21,003 nucleotides of DNA, from contig CABFPE010000227.1 of assembly GCA_900660155.1 (NCBI GenBank), forward strand, positions 857,674-878,676, in the 5' to 3' direction. Made by a program: the position numbers and the translations under genes. Of this stretch, positions 9,808-18,950 are shown one piece after another (position 1 is the first letter of the stretch; each line of letters opens with the position of its first letter). The stretch comes from Hofstenia miamia (lineage: Eukaryota; Xenacoelomorpha; Acoela; Hofsteniidae). Below the pieces are notes generated by a model, which made no database searches, was not told where the DNA came from, and worked only from the letters and a program-made list of their open reading frames with translations.

Positions 9808-10715
9808 TTACATTAGATAAATTACATTTTTCAAACAATTCTTCATCCGTAACAATTCACAAACCAAAAAATTCAGAATCAAACTCAATTTTGTGAGTGT
9901 TTAAAATTGAAAGAGTAAAAGATGAACGAAAGCTAATAGAATCCAGCTTCTTATAAACAACCACAATAACTGTCTTTTGAGAGTTCGAGGATTAAGAAAT
10001 TGAATCACAGTTGCTTTGACAGATTTAACAAATTTTCACACTGACTGAGATATTGATCTAACTTTCCTTTTGCTAGGATACTTGAAATCGATTACTTATA
10101 TATTTTCATTTATGAAAAACTGGACCCAAATACCGACCCAAACCCAGTAAATTCTAAATTTATGATATAAACTCAGCCCTTAACTCCATATTGGGTCTCT
10201 GAAAACCATGAGAGCAGCCATTGAACCCAACTATTTTTCTTTCGCTAGACAGACTCATTAAGGGTCATTACTGTGTACAGTAGGGAAAATCAGAGATTTT
10301 TGCTACTGGGACATACAATTCAACAAAATTTCCTTTTTAATATGGGCGTGAGAATTTTTTGAAAAATAAAATATATTTTATGCATTTCTATTTAAATGCA
10401 AATGTTTTAACATTCTTCCAAGATGAAGAAGTAAAATTTTTACTTTGGCGTAAAAGTGATTACTCTATGTACATGTACATATATTTCATTGTAAGTACAA
10501 GTGTGGGTCTAAAGTAACTGACCCATCGAATTTTTTATAACTTTTTGAGTATATCAGTAATGAGCGTGAAATTTTTTATTTTAGTATTAAAGACGATGTA
10601 AAATATATTCGCATAAAAAATTTAAGTTGTGCAAGCCTAAGAAACTTGTATTGCTAAATCTGAAAATTAGTGTGGGGGAAATTGGAAGACGGCAAGTTCG
10701 TTGATCCCTCAAGTT
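9291..10715. other. Intergenic stretch with a long TA run
   Basis: Upstream flank of the cysteine-rich gene, with a small GC-rich patch (GGGGGCGCG near 9346), then AT-rich DNA without a recognisable gene. A short minus-strand window near 10000-10080 reads ILAKGKLDQYLSQCENLLNL before a stop and is probably a relic of unknown origin. ACCC-rich words at about 10130-10146 (GGACCCAAATACCGACCCAAACCC) resemble the other GC-rich islands. Confidence 0.5.
9740..9806. repeat. (TA)n microsatellite, about 66 bases
   Basis: This is an uninterrupted TA dinucleotide run of about 33 units, the longest in the window. No retroelement end is seen next to it, so it can serve as an apparently empty comparison for the TA runs that abut element ends. 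Confidence 0.97.
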
Positions 10716-10718
10716 TTA

Positions 10719-10850
10719 AGTAGAGATGGGATCCGGATGGTGAATTGAATATACCGACCGGATACCGGTTAATTCCGGATAATTTGACTGCGGGATACCG
10801 GATAACTTACCGAATACCGGATGATATATTTTTTATTATTACTAGGGCAA
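10719..10850. repeat. ATACCGGAT-rich island, hAT-end-like
   Basis: A degenerate repeat of CCGGATA and ATACCGGAT words, at least five times, begins after TAGAGATGGGATCCGGAT. This formula is typical of the ends of hAT-type transposons, and TAGAGATGGG resembles a hAT terminal sequence. A transposase relic on the minus strand lies about 290 bases further on (11136-11330), so the island may be the 3' end of that element. No partner terminal repeat was identified. Confidence 0.45.
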
Positions 10851-11135
10851 TCAGAAGTATGACTTTAAAAAACAAAATATGACCTTACAATTAAGACAAA
10901 ATAATACGGAATTTAGTTAAATATGCCCTAAATAATGACCATCCATTTTTCAAAATGATCCATTTAAAGAATATATAACGTTTTTATAGTACTGAGAACA
11001 CGATATGAAATACAATACAAAAACTCTTACATAATAAGTCCATTGTTTAAAACAACCTCACTAAATTATTATATAGCAGTGAAAGTGGCATTAATTAATC
11101 GTACCTTGATATAGGCGATTATTTCACAGGTATCA

Positions 11136-11330
11136 TTTCCAACGATCAAGGGTGGGAATAATAACATCTGGTGGAATTTTAACCCTGTCAAACATTGAAA
11201 AACTTTGATTTTTTATGATAGCAGCCTTAATTGAGGCAATTAGATTATCTACCCTCATATACTTTGCCTGAGTACGTATGGTACAATTCTGCAACAAGTG
11301 TGCCTTGCAGAATCTATGAAATAATAATGA
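11136..11330 (-). pseudogene. hAT-like transposase fragment
   Basis: 65 open codons on the minus strand have no ATG and have stops on both sides. They contain FCKAHLLQNC, then YMRVDNLIASIKAAI, then F-x-x-x-x-x-IPPDVIIPTLDRW before the stop. The succession C-x-x-H-x-L, a V-x-x-L-I-x-x-(V/I)-K block, and PP(D/E)..(V/I)...RW matches a conserved stretch of a family of hAT-like transposases in animals, where PPEPVLTRWGTW is common. The neighbouring ACCGG island on the element's 3' side supports this. The fragment is short and interrupted, so the copy is inactive. Confidence 0.55.
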
Positions 11331-11756
11331 TATAGCTCCTTAATTATTACCATAATTACCAGTCCTGGAAACGCGTTGACCAGTGAAACTATGCCAAAAC
11401 ATGACTTTTATGACATTTCAGCCACAAATATTACAGTATTTTTCAAAAAAACAAAAATATGACTTTTTATCATTTCATACTTTGTATTTAAATGCACTAT
11501 AAGTTTGAAAAACATCAAATTTTAAGTAGGCTGCACAATAGACCAACAGAAAACTTTTATGACTCTTAGTTTGAATCAAGAACAACGTCATTTCTCAATT
11601 AAAATCGATATCTTGCGAATGAAAAAAAATTATTATTTAATAGACTACGTCCTGATGTCAGCAATAAACTTGTTTTGTATCATAACAACTTTCATAACAT
11701 AGAAAAAATATAACTTTTTCCTCAAAAATTCCAAATGTAATTCAAGTTTTATCTCA

Positions 11757-11758
<2 letters not shown>

Positions 11759-11788
<30 letters not shown>
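11759..11788. repeat. (AT)n microsatellite at the left PLE 3' end
   Basis: A pure AT run of 15 units directly abuts the 3' end of the minus-strand PLE fragment. It lies 29 bases beyond the GAAACC of its hammerhead-like motif. Confidence 0.95.
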
Positions 11789-11790
<2 letters not shown>

Positions 11791-11817
11791 TTTATAAGTA
11801 TATGAGAAATATAGATC

Positions 11818-11844
11818 GGTTTCGATTCTCAAAATTATCATCAG
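11818..11844 (-). ncRNA. Hammerhead-like motif in the PLE 3' tail
   Basis: The minus strand reads CTGATGA, 14 bases, then GAAACC. CUGAUGA and GAAA are the two invariant core boxes of hammerhead ribozymes, which are known from PLEs. Helix II here is weak (GAT with ATC), and no clear helix III or cleavage-site UH was found. It is therefore either a decayed ribozyme or only a conserved end motif. The plus-strand copy has a related sequence at 14041-14067. Confidence 0.4.
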
Positions 11845-12155
11845 TAACAAATATGCGGAAAAATATATCCTACATTTCACTAAACTTCTATGTATAATTA
11901 CTGCATGCGCATTAGAATACATTTAATGTTATTATGCTTTGTTATTTATTTGGTAATTGATGTTTCTTTCTTTGCTTGATGAATTAAAGCTTCGCCTATC
12001 TTGAGATGCTGTGTTCTTGTTGCATGTAAAATTACTTTCTTTAGCTTGGTGACCATGCATAAATATTTCTGATTTTAGATGTCCGTTAATATTATGATCC
12101 TTCGCAATCATCACTTTTTATAACTGTAGACGACAGAGGAAACTAAATTCTTTGG

Positions 12156-12244
12156 AATGGGATCATTATTTTGGAACATATGATGTAAAAATAGGAACGA
12201 ACTTTGTGCATATTCAATTTGTGTTCCAAAATAATGATCCCATT
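12156..12244. repeat. Perfect 23-bp inverted repeat, 43-base loop
   Basis: 12156-12178 is the exact reverse complement of 12222-12244. The right arm spans the YFGTQ coding segment of the minus-strand PLE fragment, and the left arm lies further along its reading frame. A perfect match of this length is not expected by chance and is not a usual PLE feature. Confidence 0.9.
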
Positions 12245-12451
12245 AAATTTTTCAATGATTTACATTAGGAATCTTTAATTATTTTGCCTTCATCAAGCTT
12301 TTCTATTTTATCACTTTCATGATCATTTTGTGCAAAATATAGTATTTGAATATTTTTTAATGAATTTGTGCGGATAACCATTATCTTCCAGAATTTTAAA
12401 AATTTTGTTGCTGGCATCTGTGAGATGGTCGTAATTTGAAGATTTAAGTTT

Positions 12452-12470
12452 AGCTTTGTTAAACAAAGCT
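12452..12470. repeat. 19-base near-palindrome AGCTTTGTT-A-AACAAAGCT
   Basis: Two 9-bp arms flank one base. It lies inside the minus-strand PLE fragment, just downstream in its sense direction of the SGLYIPYSS block. Confidence 0.85.
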
Positions 12471-12529
12471 TTGATTGTATGTACTATTGCAATTTGAACT
12501 GTAGGGAATGTATAATCCAGAATTTTTCA

Positions 12530-12716
12530 TTATTTGGGATGTATGGTTTCAATATAATAAAAGAAGTGTTGGTGCCGCTCCAGCAAGATTATACGGTTTG
12601 GCAAAAGTTCACAAGTCAAAGGATGATCCACCCTTTAGATATCAATCCTTTCAATGATTAATTCGCCAACATATAATTTATTTAGATGAATAATTGAAAC
12701 CATACATCCCAAATAA
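12530..12716. repeat. Perfect 24-bp inverted repeat at the PLE head-to-head junction
   Basis: 12530-12553 is the exact reverse complement of 12693-12716. The right arm is coding sequence of the plus-strand PLE (KPYIPNK). The left arm is the first sequence of the minus-strand fragment. The minus fragment therefore appears to start with a piece of the same reverse transcriptase region and then jump to the C-terminal part, as in a fold-back rearrangement or template switch. Confidence 0.9.
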
Positions 12717-14095
12717 GTACAATTTAATTGATTCATTTCACTTCATTAGTAAATTAAAATCAGTATATGAAGGAAATAAATGTGCTAAATATCTCGTAAG
12801 TTTTGATGTTAAATCACTTTTTACGAACATTCTAGTAGAAAAAACGATCAATCATATTCTTGCCATTATTCCTGCAGAAAAATGGATATTTCTATGGAAA
12901 CATTAAAAGATTTACTGCATTTAGCATGTTTAAATACATCATTTTTATTCAATTCAAAAATATTTAAACAAATTGATGGTATGTCATTGGGATCACCACT
13001 TGGACCAACAATGGCTGCTTTTGCGATGGACATCATTGAGTCACCATTTAAAAATGACGAATTTATATCATATTTTTGGTATGTGGATGACATATTTGCT
13101 ATTTTTACTAACAAAATCAATGCTGAAAATTTTTTAGAAATTTAAATAAGCACTTAGATGAAATCAAATTTACGATGGAAGAAGAACACATATGGCCAAT
13201 TAAATTTTCTTGATGTAACTGTGACAAACATGAACAAGGAATTCGAAACCAAAATGTTTTTGAGGAAAACAAATACTGGTCTATGCATTCCTTTTTCATC
13301 ATATTGTGAAGACCGACACACAAAGAACACAATAAAATGCCCCTGTGATCGAATTATAAATTTATCATCAAGCTGTAGAAATATAACACAATCAGTAGAT
13401 TTATTTTTTGAGCATTTTAAGCAGAATGGCTTTCCCCACAAATTTATTAAAAAGATTGTAAATGAATGCTTCTCTAATCAAACATTTAAGACTATTAGAA
13501 ATGAAAACAAAGATCGTGAAAAAATCTATTGGAAATTGCCATACATTAAAACATCTGAAAGAACACTAAAATCAAAACTTAAAATGCTTAACAAAGATTT
13601 AAAGAGAACAATCGTAACCCCAATTTTCAAATCATTAAGAATATCTGATATTATAAAGAACAAGAACACTCTTGAATTAGAATGGATTTCATCTGTAGTT
13701 TATGAATACAATTCTGATGATTGTCAAAAATCGTACATTGGTGAAATAAGTCGTCATTTAAATACAAGAGCAAATGAACATGTTAAGGGGCATCTAAGAT
13801 CGGAAATATTTCTCAACAAACATCAACCAAGTATAACAAATTTTAAAATTTTAAAAAGAACAAAGGAATTAAAAATAATGGAGGCTATTTACATTAAGAA
13901 CAAAAATAAAGAGAAATTAATTAATAACCAACTAAGTACTAACATCCTAAAAATGTTTTAAGTGCATGCATATTTATAACTTCAATGTACACTAGAAGTC
14001 AATGTAATTTATTGTAAATTTATATTGCCGCAATTTTGTACTGACAATGATTTTTAAAATCGAAAGCGTTTAACATGTGCTGTGTTCATATTAAC
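12554..14095 (+). mobile_element. Penelope-like element, 5'-truncated pseudogene: reverse transcriptase plus GIY-YIG endonuclease
   Basis: PLEs copy themselves through a reverse transcriptase fused to a GIY-YIG nuclease. In order: RLYGLAKVHK (from about 12586), catalytic motif A FDVKSLFTN (12802 on), MSLGSPLGPT (about 12979), catalytic YVDD (13080-13091), FLDVTV (about 13206), GLCIPFSS, NGFPHKFIKK, then the nuclease SSVVYEY with YIG at 13734-13742 and a C-terminal LINNQ. The frame is broken. Stops are at 12655 and 12691, there is a shift near 12880, a stop at 13143 with the frame continuing in another phase, and a return near 13188. From 13158 to 13961 it is open and encodes 267 codons including the entire nuclease. 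The N-terminus is missing, cut at the junction with the inverted copy. After the stop there are 134 noncoding bases up to an AT microsatellite. Confidence 0.92.
14041..14067 (+). ncRNA. Degenerate hammerhead-like motif, second PLE copy
   Basis: CTGACAATGATTTTT followed by AAAATCGAAAGC is the counterpart of 11818-11844, with the same length of 27 bases. Here the CTGATGA box is mutated, but GATTTT/AAAATC can form a good helix next to GAAA. It lies 28 bases before the AT run, against 29 in the other copy. It is unlikely to be catalytically active. Confidence 0.35.
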
Positions 14096-14099
14096 ATAT

Positions 14100-14134
<35 letters not shown>

Positions 14135-14138
14135 AATA
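14096..14138. repeat. AT microsatellite at the right PLE 3' end
   Basis: An AT run interrupted by AAAT steps directly follows the plus-strand PLE tail. It mirrors the AT run at 11759-11788 on the other side of the composite. Confidence 0.92.
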
Positions 14139-15046
14139 TTTAGATTACTCTGATTATAATACCTATGACAATTATTGTTCAGGAAGATTCAAAGGATAAC
14201 AGAACCGAAAACTCACTAAAGTTTCTTCTATTATTACAATAATAACTAAAATTAATCAAATATACAGAAGAATGCAAAAATTTATCTTTTTGAGATTTTT
14301 TAATTGCGCTATGCTAACTCAAAATAATAAAAAATCTCAACGCTAACTGACTATTTGAGTACAGATGAAATTACAATCGTAACAGATTTTTTTCAGTTAT
14401 CTGATCACCTAATAACAAATACAAGTCAAAAAGAGAGTATGCATTACGAAGTTCTAAAATATTTAGTAAAACAAACTTCTTTTTTGATTTACTAAATATA
14501 CTTTGCCTTGATATAACTATTGAAACATTAACAGGAAGCTAAGTTTTATCAATAGTAATTTGGTAAAATTATATGATAAAAATTATTGTCAATTTGTAAA
14601 GATCATTTTTACAAATCCAAAAAAATTTTACTTGGAAGTTATGGATTACAGAAATGTCCAAAATGAAAACAAAGCCAATAGGAATTTATGTAAAAAGTGC
14701 GATGAAAATCGGAAACAATACAAAATCTCAACGAATATTGCATCAAAAAGTTTTAAACACCACTATAATTAATTTTTGAAAAGTTCTTTCGGAGAAATGT
14801 TCTCAAAAAATTTAAATATATAATTGGTTTTTGAAAACACACATTTAAATATAGAGCCTGAAAATCTACTTGATATGTGATGTACAATGAATAGGAAATA
14901 TGAAATATATTTCATGAAAATTGGCAAAATGAAATGAAATGCAATATATAATGTAATCTAATCTAAAACAAATTTAAAAATCATAAAAACGTTACGTTTA
15001 TTTGCTTTGAAATATATTTTCTGACATAAATTTCTATACGCTCCAA
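14139..15046. other. AT-rich stretch with two small hairpins
   Basis: No gene is recognised. There is a hairpin with about 15-bp arms (TTGAGATTTTTTAATT-like at 14290-14304 against 14325-14340) and a perfect 12-bp inverted repeat ATATTTAGTAAA at 14459-14470 and 14488-14499. An open frame at 14560-14772 starts with TTG, is Lys/Asn-rich and has only a C-x-x-C; it is probably chance. Confidence 0.5.
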
Positions 15047-15257
15047 AATGCTAAAATTTTAGGAAATTTAAAGGAACTTCTAAGCGTCTAATATATTTTT
15101 AAACTCACTAAATGTCATTGCAAGACCTTTATGTGACCTATTTAATAAATTCTAATTAATCATTTTAACTTGAATATTTAAATTTTTTTTAAAATATTTT
15201 ACTTGAGCATACTAATAATTACTTTAGAAATACGATTTATTAAATCAACATTAATTG

Positions 15258-15390
15258 GCCTTTAGAAAATATGTTTTAACTATGAATGCTATTTTGGATA
15301 CAGTAGAAGCTTAGATGGAAATGAAAATGTCTCTTTAGATCTTGCGAAAGCCTTCAATTGAAAAGATCATGGAATATTCATTAAAAATGG
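15258..15390 (+). pseudogene. LINE reverse transcriptase relic, first copy
   Basis: It reads AFRKYVLTMNAILDTVEA, a stop, then after a frame change SLDLAKAFN, a stop, and KDHGIFIK. GFR-x-x-x-S-T-x-x-A-I-L-D followed by DL-x-KAFD-x-x-DH is the run-up and catalytic motif A of LINE reverse transcriptases. The catalytic Asp of LDLAKAF is retained, but the frame is broken. It is part of the 422-bp tandem unit. Confidence 0.7.
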
Positions 15391-15679
15391 ACAGATACTT
15401 AAAACTTCGATTTTAATTCACTAATTTGAGAATTTCTAAAAAACGATTTCAAACATTTCTAATGACTTAATGCTAAAATTTTAGGAAATTTAAAGGAACT
15501 TCTAAGCGTCTAATATATTTTTAAACTCACTAAATGTCATTGCAAGACCTTTATGTGACCTATTTAATAAATTCTAATTAATCATTTTAACTTGAATATT
15601 TAAATTTTTTTTAAAATATTTTACTTGAGCATACTAATAATTACTTTAGAAATACGATTTATTAAATCAACATTAATTG

Positions 15680-15812
15680 GCCTTTAGAAAATATGTTTTA
15701 ACTATGAATGCTATTTTGGATACAGTAGAAGCTTAGATGGAAATGAAAATGTCTCTTTAGATCTTGCGAAAGCCTTCAATTGAAAAGATCATGGAATATT
15801 CATTAAAAATTG
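15680..15812 (+). pseudogene. LINE reverse transcriptase relic, second copy
   Basis: This is the duplicate of 15258-15390 within the tandem array. It has the same stops and frame change, which shows that the element was dead before the duplication happened. Confidence 0.7.
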
Positions 15813-15904
15813 ACAGATACTTAAAACTTCGATTTTAATTCACTAATTTGAGAATTTCTAAAAAACGATTTCAAACATTTCTAATGACTTAATGCTAAAA
15901 TTTT

Positions 15905-16678
15905 GCAGAATCATTCTTTTATTAATTTGGATATTCACCATTACAAATAATGCTGATACGTAGAAATATATACTTTTCCCATAAATTGGCTATAAATAAT
16001 GTTATTTCTAGATTTCCATATACTTAGATGGAATATATATAATTAGACATATATTCTCTTTTTTAGCTACCTTTGAATACTAATTTCATTTTGTTGAATT
16101 TTATCAAAACCTTGACAAGATCTTAACAAAATATTTTCAATAAGCATTTGAAAAATTCTTAGAAAAATGTTAGCAACTTGTTTAGGGTAATAAATATCTT
16201 TTCAGATTTTGTAATTAATGAAGAATATTTCTACAACACTACAAATTATTTAAGTTTCATTGACTAGGGATTGAATTAGTATGAGCTAATTTTCTAGTAA
16301 AAATTCTACATAAGCTTCTCTACTCTATTAGTGCACTAGTAATTTATTATATTTCATTTTATAATGAATTAATTTTTTATTCTATTTCTTTTGTCCATTT
16401 TTTCTATATCTCTGCTCTTAAATTTTTCTCTTGATTTATGCCTTAAACTCGTACCCATTCATGCATAAGCATAAATATCACGTGCTGTTAGTTTAATTAT
16501 TGTTAATAATATGATGATATGATGATACAATAAATATTATAAATTTCATTAATATTTTTATAAAAAAATACAAAAAACTATGCGAGAATATTTCTATTTT
16601 TTTTGAAATTTATACATTTGCCAATTATGGAACATTGTTAGTCATGGAATGGAAGTGGGTAGATATTCTTAGAATGTC
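15905..16678. other. AT-rich flank downstream of the REEP gene
   Basis: No coding sequence is recognised. The part next to 16679 should hold the 3' untranslated region of the minus-strand REEP gene. A minus-strand ATTAAA (TTTAAT on the plus strand near 16492) could serve as its poly(A) signal, but the AT-rich context makes this uncertain. Confidence 0.4.
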
Positions 16679-17521
16679 TTATTCGTGAGATTGCCTGGTC
16701 GATTTGGTAGAACGAGTGTTAGCTGTATTACTTTCATAAGAACTTTTAGATACTACTGAACTGGTGCGTTGATTGCCGCTAACATCTGTGTTGTAGTTTT
16801 GAGATTCGCTTCTTGATTGAGCTGATAGGGATTGAAGTAGATTTTGCAATGGTGTTGGAGATCGCGAAATACCAGGTTTTGGTGTAGGAGTTCGTGATGT
16901 TTTCTTCATTTTTCGTGATCCCTCAGATGAAAGTGAATGGCGTCTAATAAATTGTGCAGCACTAGCCACATTTTCGGAAATATCTGTTTTCTCAACTGCA
17001 TCAAAGCAAGCCGCCAAAGCATTTATTAAACATCTGATGAGTGCGGAAACAAATCCATGCTTTTCCAAGAAGTGAGGTCTTATTATTGTTTGATAAATTC
17101 TCTCTGCCCCGTTGCATGGCAAGGGACACATACAATACCAAAGAAAAAGGAGTTTCATTACAAAGTAGAATGGACACCATGAAAGTATGACGTCTGTATA
17201 GATTTCAATGGTCGCAAAGACAGCATGAACCACCCAATATGTGAGCCATTGCGTATCATCCATCTTATTATCCGACTCTACAGCAATTATCGACATGTAT
17301 CCAGGATACATCACTCCGACAATATTTACAAGAACGACACCTCCAGAAGTGAGTAAAATATATAGAGATAAAAGAATAAAGGCCAACACTCCAAAATAAT
17401 TACGTTTATAACCAAATCTTTTCTCCATCTTCTCGAAGAGTTGAGAAGGCAAATCATCATGATGAAGCAAGTTTTCTACATAATCTCTTAGAACATCTAT
17501 ATCTGATTCATTGTGGGCCAT
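16679..17521 (-). CDS. REEP5/6-family (TB2/DP1/HVA22) ER membrane-shaping protein
   Basis: The family bends tubular ER membrane and helps receptor and cargo trafficking. The 280-residue frame is intact. It starts at ATG 17519-17521 in a good context (ACAATATGG). It has an N-terminal helix (residues 1-40), two hydrophobic hairpins (about 43-75 and 93-135) and family signatures YPGYMSI, AVESDNKMDDTQWLTYWVV, ILSWCPFYF and NGAERIY with IIRPHFL. An amphipathic stretch follows at about 155-195, as expected for the curvature-sensing helix. The remaining roughly 80 residues are Ser/Thr/Arg-rich and disordered, with two TPxP/SPTP-type proline-directed sites (TPTPKP, SPTP). Human REEP5 is about 190 residues and its gene has several introns, so the long tail and the uninterrupted frame are notable; it could be a retained retrocopy or lineage intron loss. 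The family call is secure; the choice between REEP5 and REEP6 is not. Confidence 0.95.
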   Translation of the reverse strand: MAHNESDIDVLRDYVENLLHHDDLPSQLFEKMEKRFGYKRNYFGVLAFILLSLYILLTSGGVVLVNIVGVMYPGYMSIIAVESDNKMDDTQWLTYWVVHAVFATIEIYTDVILSWCPFYFVMKLLFLWYCMCPLPCNGAERIYQTIIRPHFLEKHGFVSALIRCLINALAACFDAVEKTDISENVASAAQFIRRHSLSSEGSRKMKKTSRTPTPKPGISRSPTPLQNLLQSLSAQSRSESQNYNTDVSGNQRTSSVVSKSSYESNTANTRSTKSTRQSHE

Positions 17522-18920
17522 ATTGTTGTGATGCTTGGTTTATGAAGATTCCCTCTGAATTTTGCTACCTTTTCGATTTTATTAATTCAATGTTGCAAAC
17601 GCAATAAAATCCTATTCATTATGCACAAGCATTTTATAGATTTGGCACAAATTTAATAAAATTATAAAATTGAAATTGATAATAACGGTACTGTTCGGTT
17701 GGAATCGATGATAATCAATATTTATTATAAAATAGTAATTGTTAAGTATATCATTGCATTAATGACTTGAATATAAATACTACGTGCTATCGAGAAAATG
17801 AATATCCCAGATCAAAAATAAAAGAGAATTTTCCATAAATTGATGAAATTATTTTCCAACAAAACTGCATTAAATTTTTAAACAAATTAGGGAGTAGATA
17901 TTTATATTTTGAATACCAATGTAATTTTGAATAGTGAATGATAGACATAATTCCCTGTGAACCAACACAACAATAGATGGACTTGGATGAGCACTTGCTG
18001 TAAAATAATTAATTTTGTACACAACTAATACGAATGGTTAGTGTAAGTGCAAATTTCTATGTTGAATTCATATCCGCGCCTAACCCATACCCTCATTGGG
18101 TGGTGAAATAAATTGATATATATTAAAAAAATTACTAAATCGACTTTAATATTTCTTAAGAAATTAGGTCGAATTCACTATCCCTAAATAAAACTTGTAA
18201 TTTTTTAGCAGCACCAACATAAAAGGTTGACTATTTAACCTCAAATCATTGGCATACATTAATTCAAGCCTTCAATTATCACAGGGTGGGGTCTAACCAC
18301 AAGGCTATACAAATATACACTTCAGTAAATAATGATTTAGATTTCCTTGGGTATATCAAAACGAATATCACTATATTAAAGGGGACATATTTATATGAGT
18401 GATGCATTATAAAACGTAAGTGATTCAAATGATAATTTTTTCAATTAACTGAATTTGTAATTAATTTAAAAAATTTCCTATTCAAAATATAGAAGTCCAA
18501 AGATAATAATGTTTTCGTAGAAGAAGAGAAGCATATAGCACCAAACAGAAAAAATCAAGAATAATTAGGCTTCACAATTAGAAAGCGTTATTTACCAGTA
18601 ATTCTAAAATTTGTATTCTTAATTAAATGCATGATATTCAGCAATACGATGCATATTTACAGGGCATGACACGACCAACTTATACTTACATATTTATTCA
18701 TCATGTCCCAAAATGCTAAAGTTTTACTGTTAAGCAAAGGTTCTGCTTCCAGTATTTTTAATTTCTAAAATTTTTTATTGATATGTCCTGATCTTATGGA
18801 ATTTAAATTAATTCTAATTAATTTTTCAATAAATTTACTACTGCTTGAAATTATTGATAAAACATTTGGGGATTATTGATAACTCCAGGCGACATGACAT
18901 TTGAGTAGTGTTCGGCAAAA
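17522..18920. other. Upstream flank of the REEP gene and intergenic DNA
   Basis: The region holds the presumed promoter of the minus-strand REEP gene. No clear core promoter word could be singled out in such AT-rich DNA. Nothing coding is recognised up to the palindrome at 18951. Confidence 0.45.
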
Positions 18921-18950
18921 ATCAGTTTAATAATTTGTGCGTGCAAATTG

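Larger units (their letters stand above)
11789..12553 (-). mobile_element. Penelope-like element fragment (C-terminal part), minus strand
   Basis: Read on the minus strand, the relic gives in order: SGLYIPYSSNC (about 12465-12520), NGYPHKFIKKY (about 12360-12395), the PLE hallmark YFGTQ (near 12220-12235), SSVVYSYKK of the GIY-YIG region, then GHLKSEIF and INYQINN, and a noncoding tail. Every block has a counterpart in the plus-strand copy at 12554-14095, but amino acids differ widely, so these are different subfamilies or old copies. The core YIG of the endonuclease is deleted between the SDDC and KDHN-like segments. Frameshifts and stops are frequent. The reverse transcriptase domain is almost entirely missing. 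The 3' tail holds a hammerhead-like motif and ends at an AT microsatellite. Confidence 0.82.
15047..15890. repeat. Near-perfect tandem duplication, 2 x 422 bp
   Basis: 15047-15468 is repeated directly as 15469-15890. By reading them side by side I see one difference (G at 15389, T at 15811). The 14 bases AATGCTAAAATTTT that start each unit occur a third time at 15891-15904 before the sequence diverges, marking the unequal-exchange or slippage boundary. Each unit carries a decayed LINE reverse transcriptase piece. The duplication is either very recent or an assembly artefact. Confidence 0.95.

Noticed and set aside
9970..10000. Possible tRNA T-arm (GAGTTCGAGG)
   Set aside because: It has no acceptor stem, D-arm or anticodon arm at the correct distances. 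No tRNA was found elsewhere either.
12866..13441. Three minus-strand open frames of 71-95 codons
   Set aside because: They are antisense shadows of the plus-strand PLE reverse transcriptase, whose YVDD and FLDV motifs define the true strand.
11750..14140. PLE composite read as a functional element
   Set aside because: Stops, at least three frame changes, a missing N-terminus in the plus copy and a deleted YIG in the minus copy show that neither fragment can be active.
14560..14772. 70-codon plus-strand frame with C-x-x-C
   Set aside because: It has a TTG start, Lys/Asn-rich composition and only a single C-x-x-C. It is not supported as a gene.
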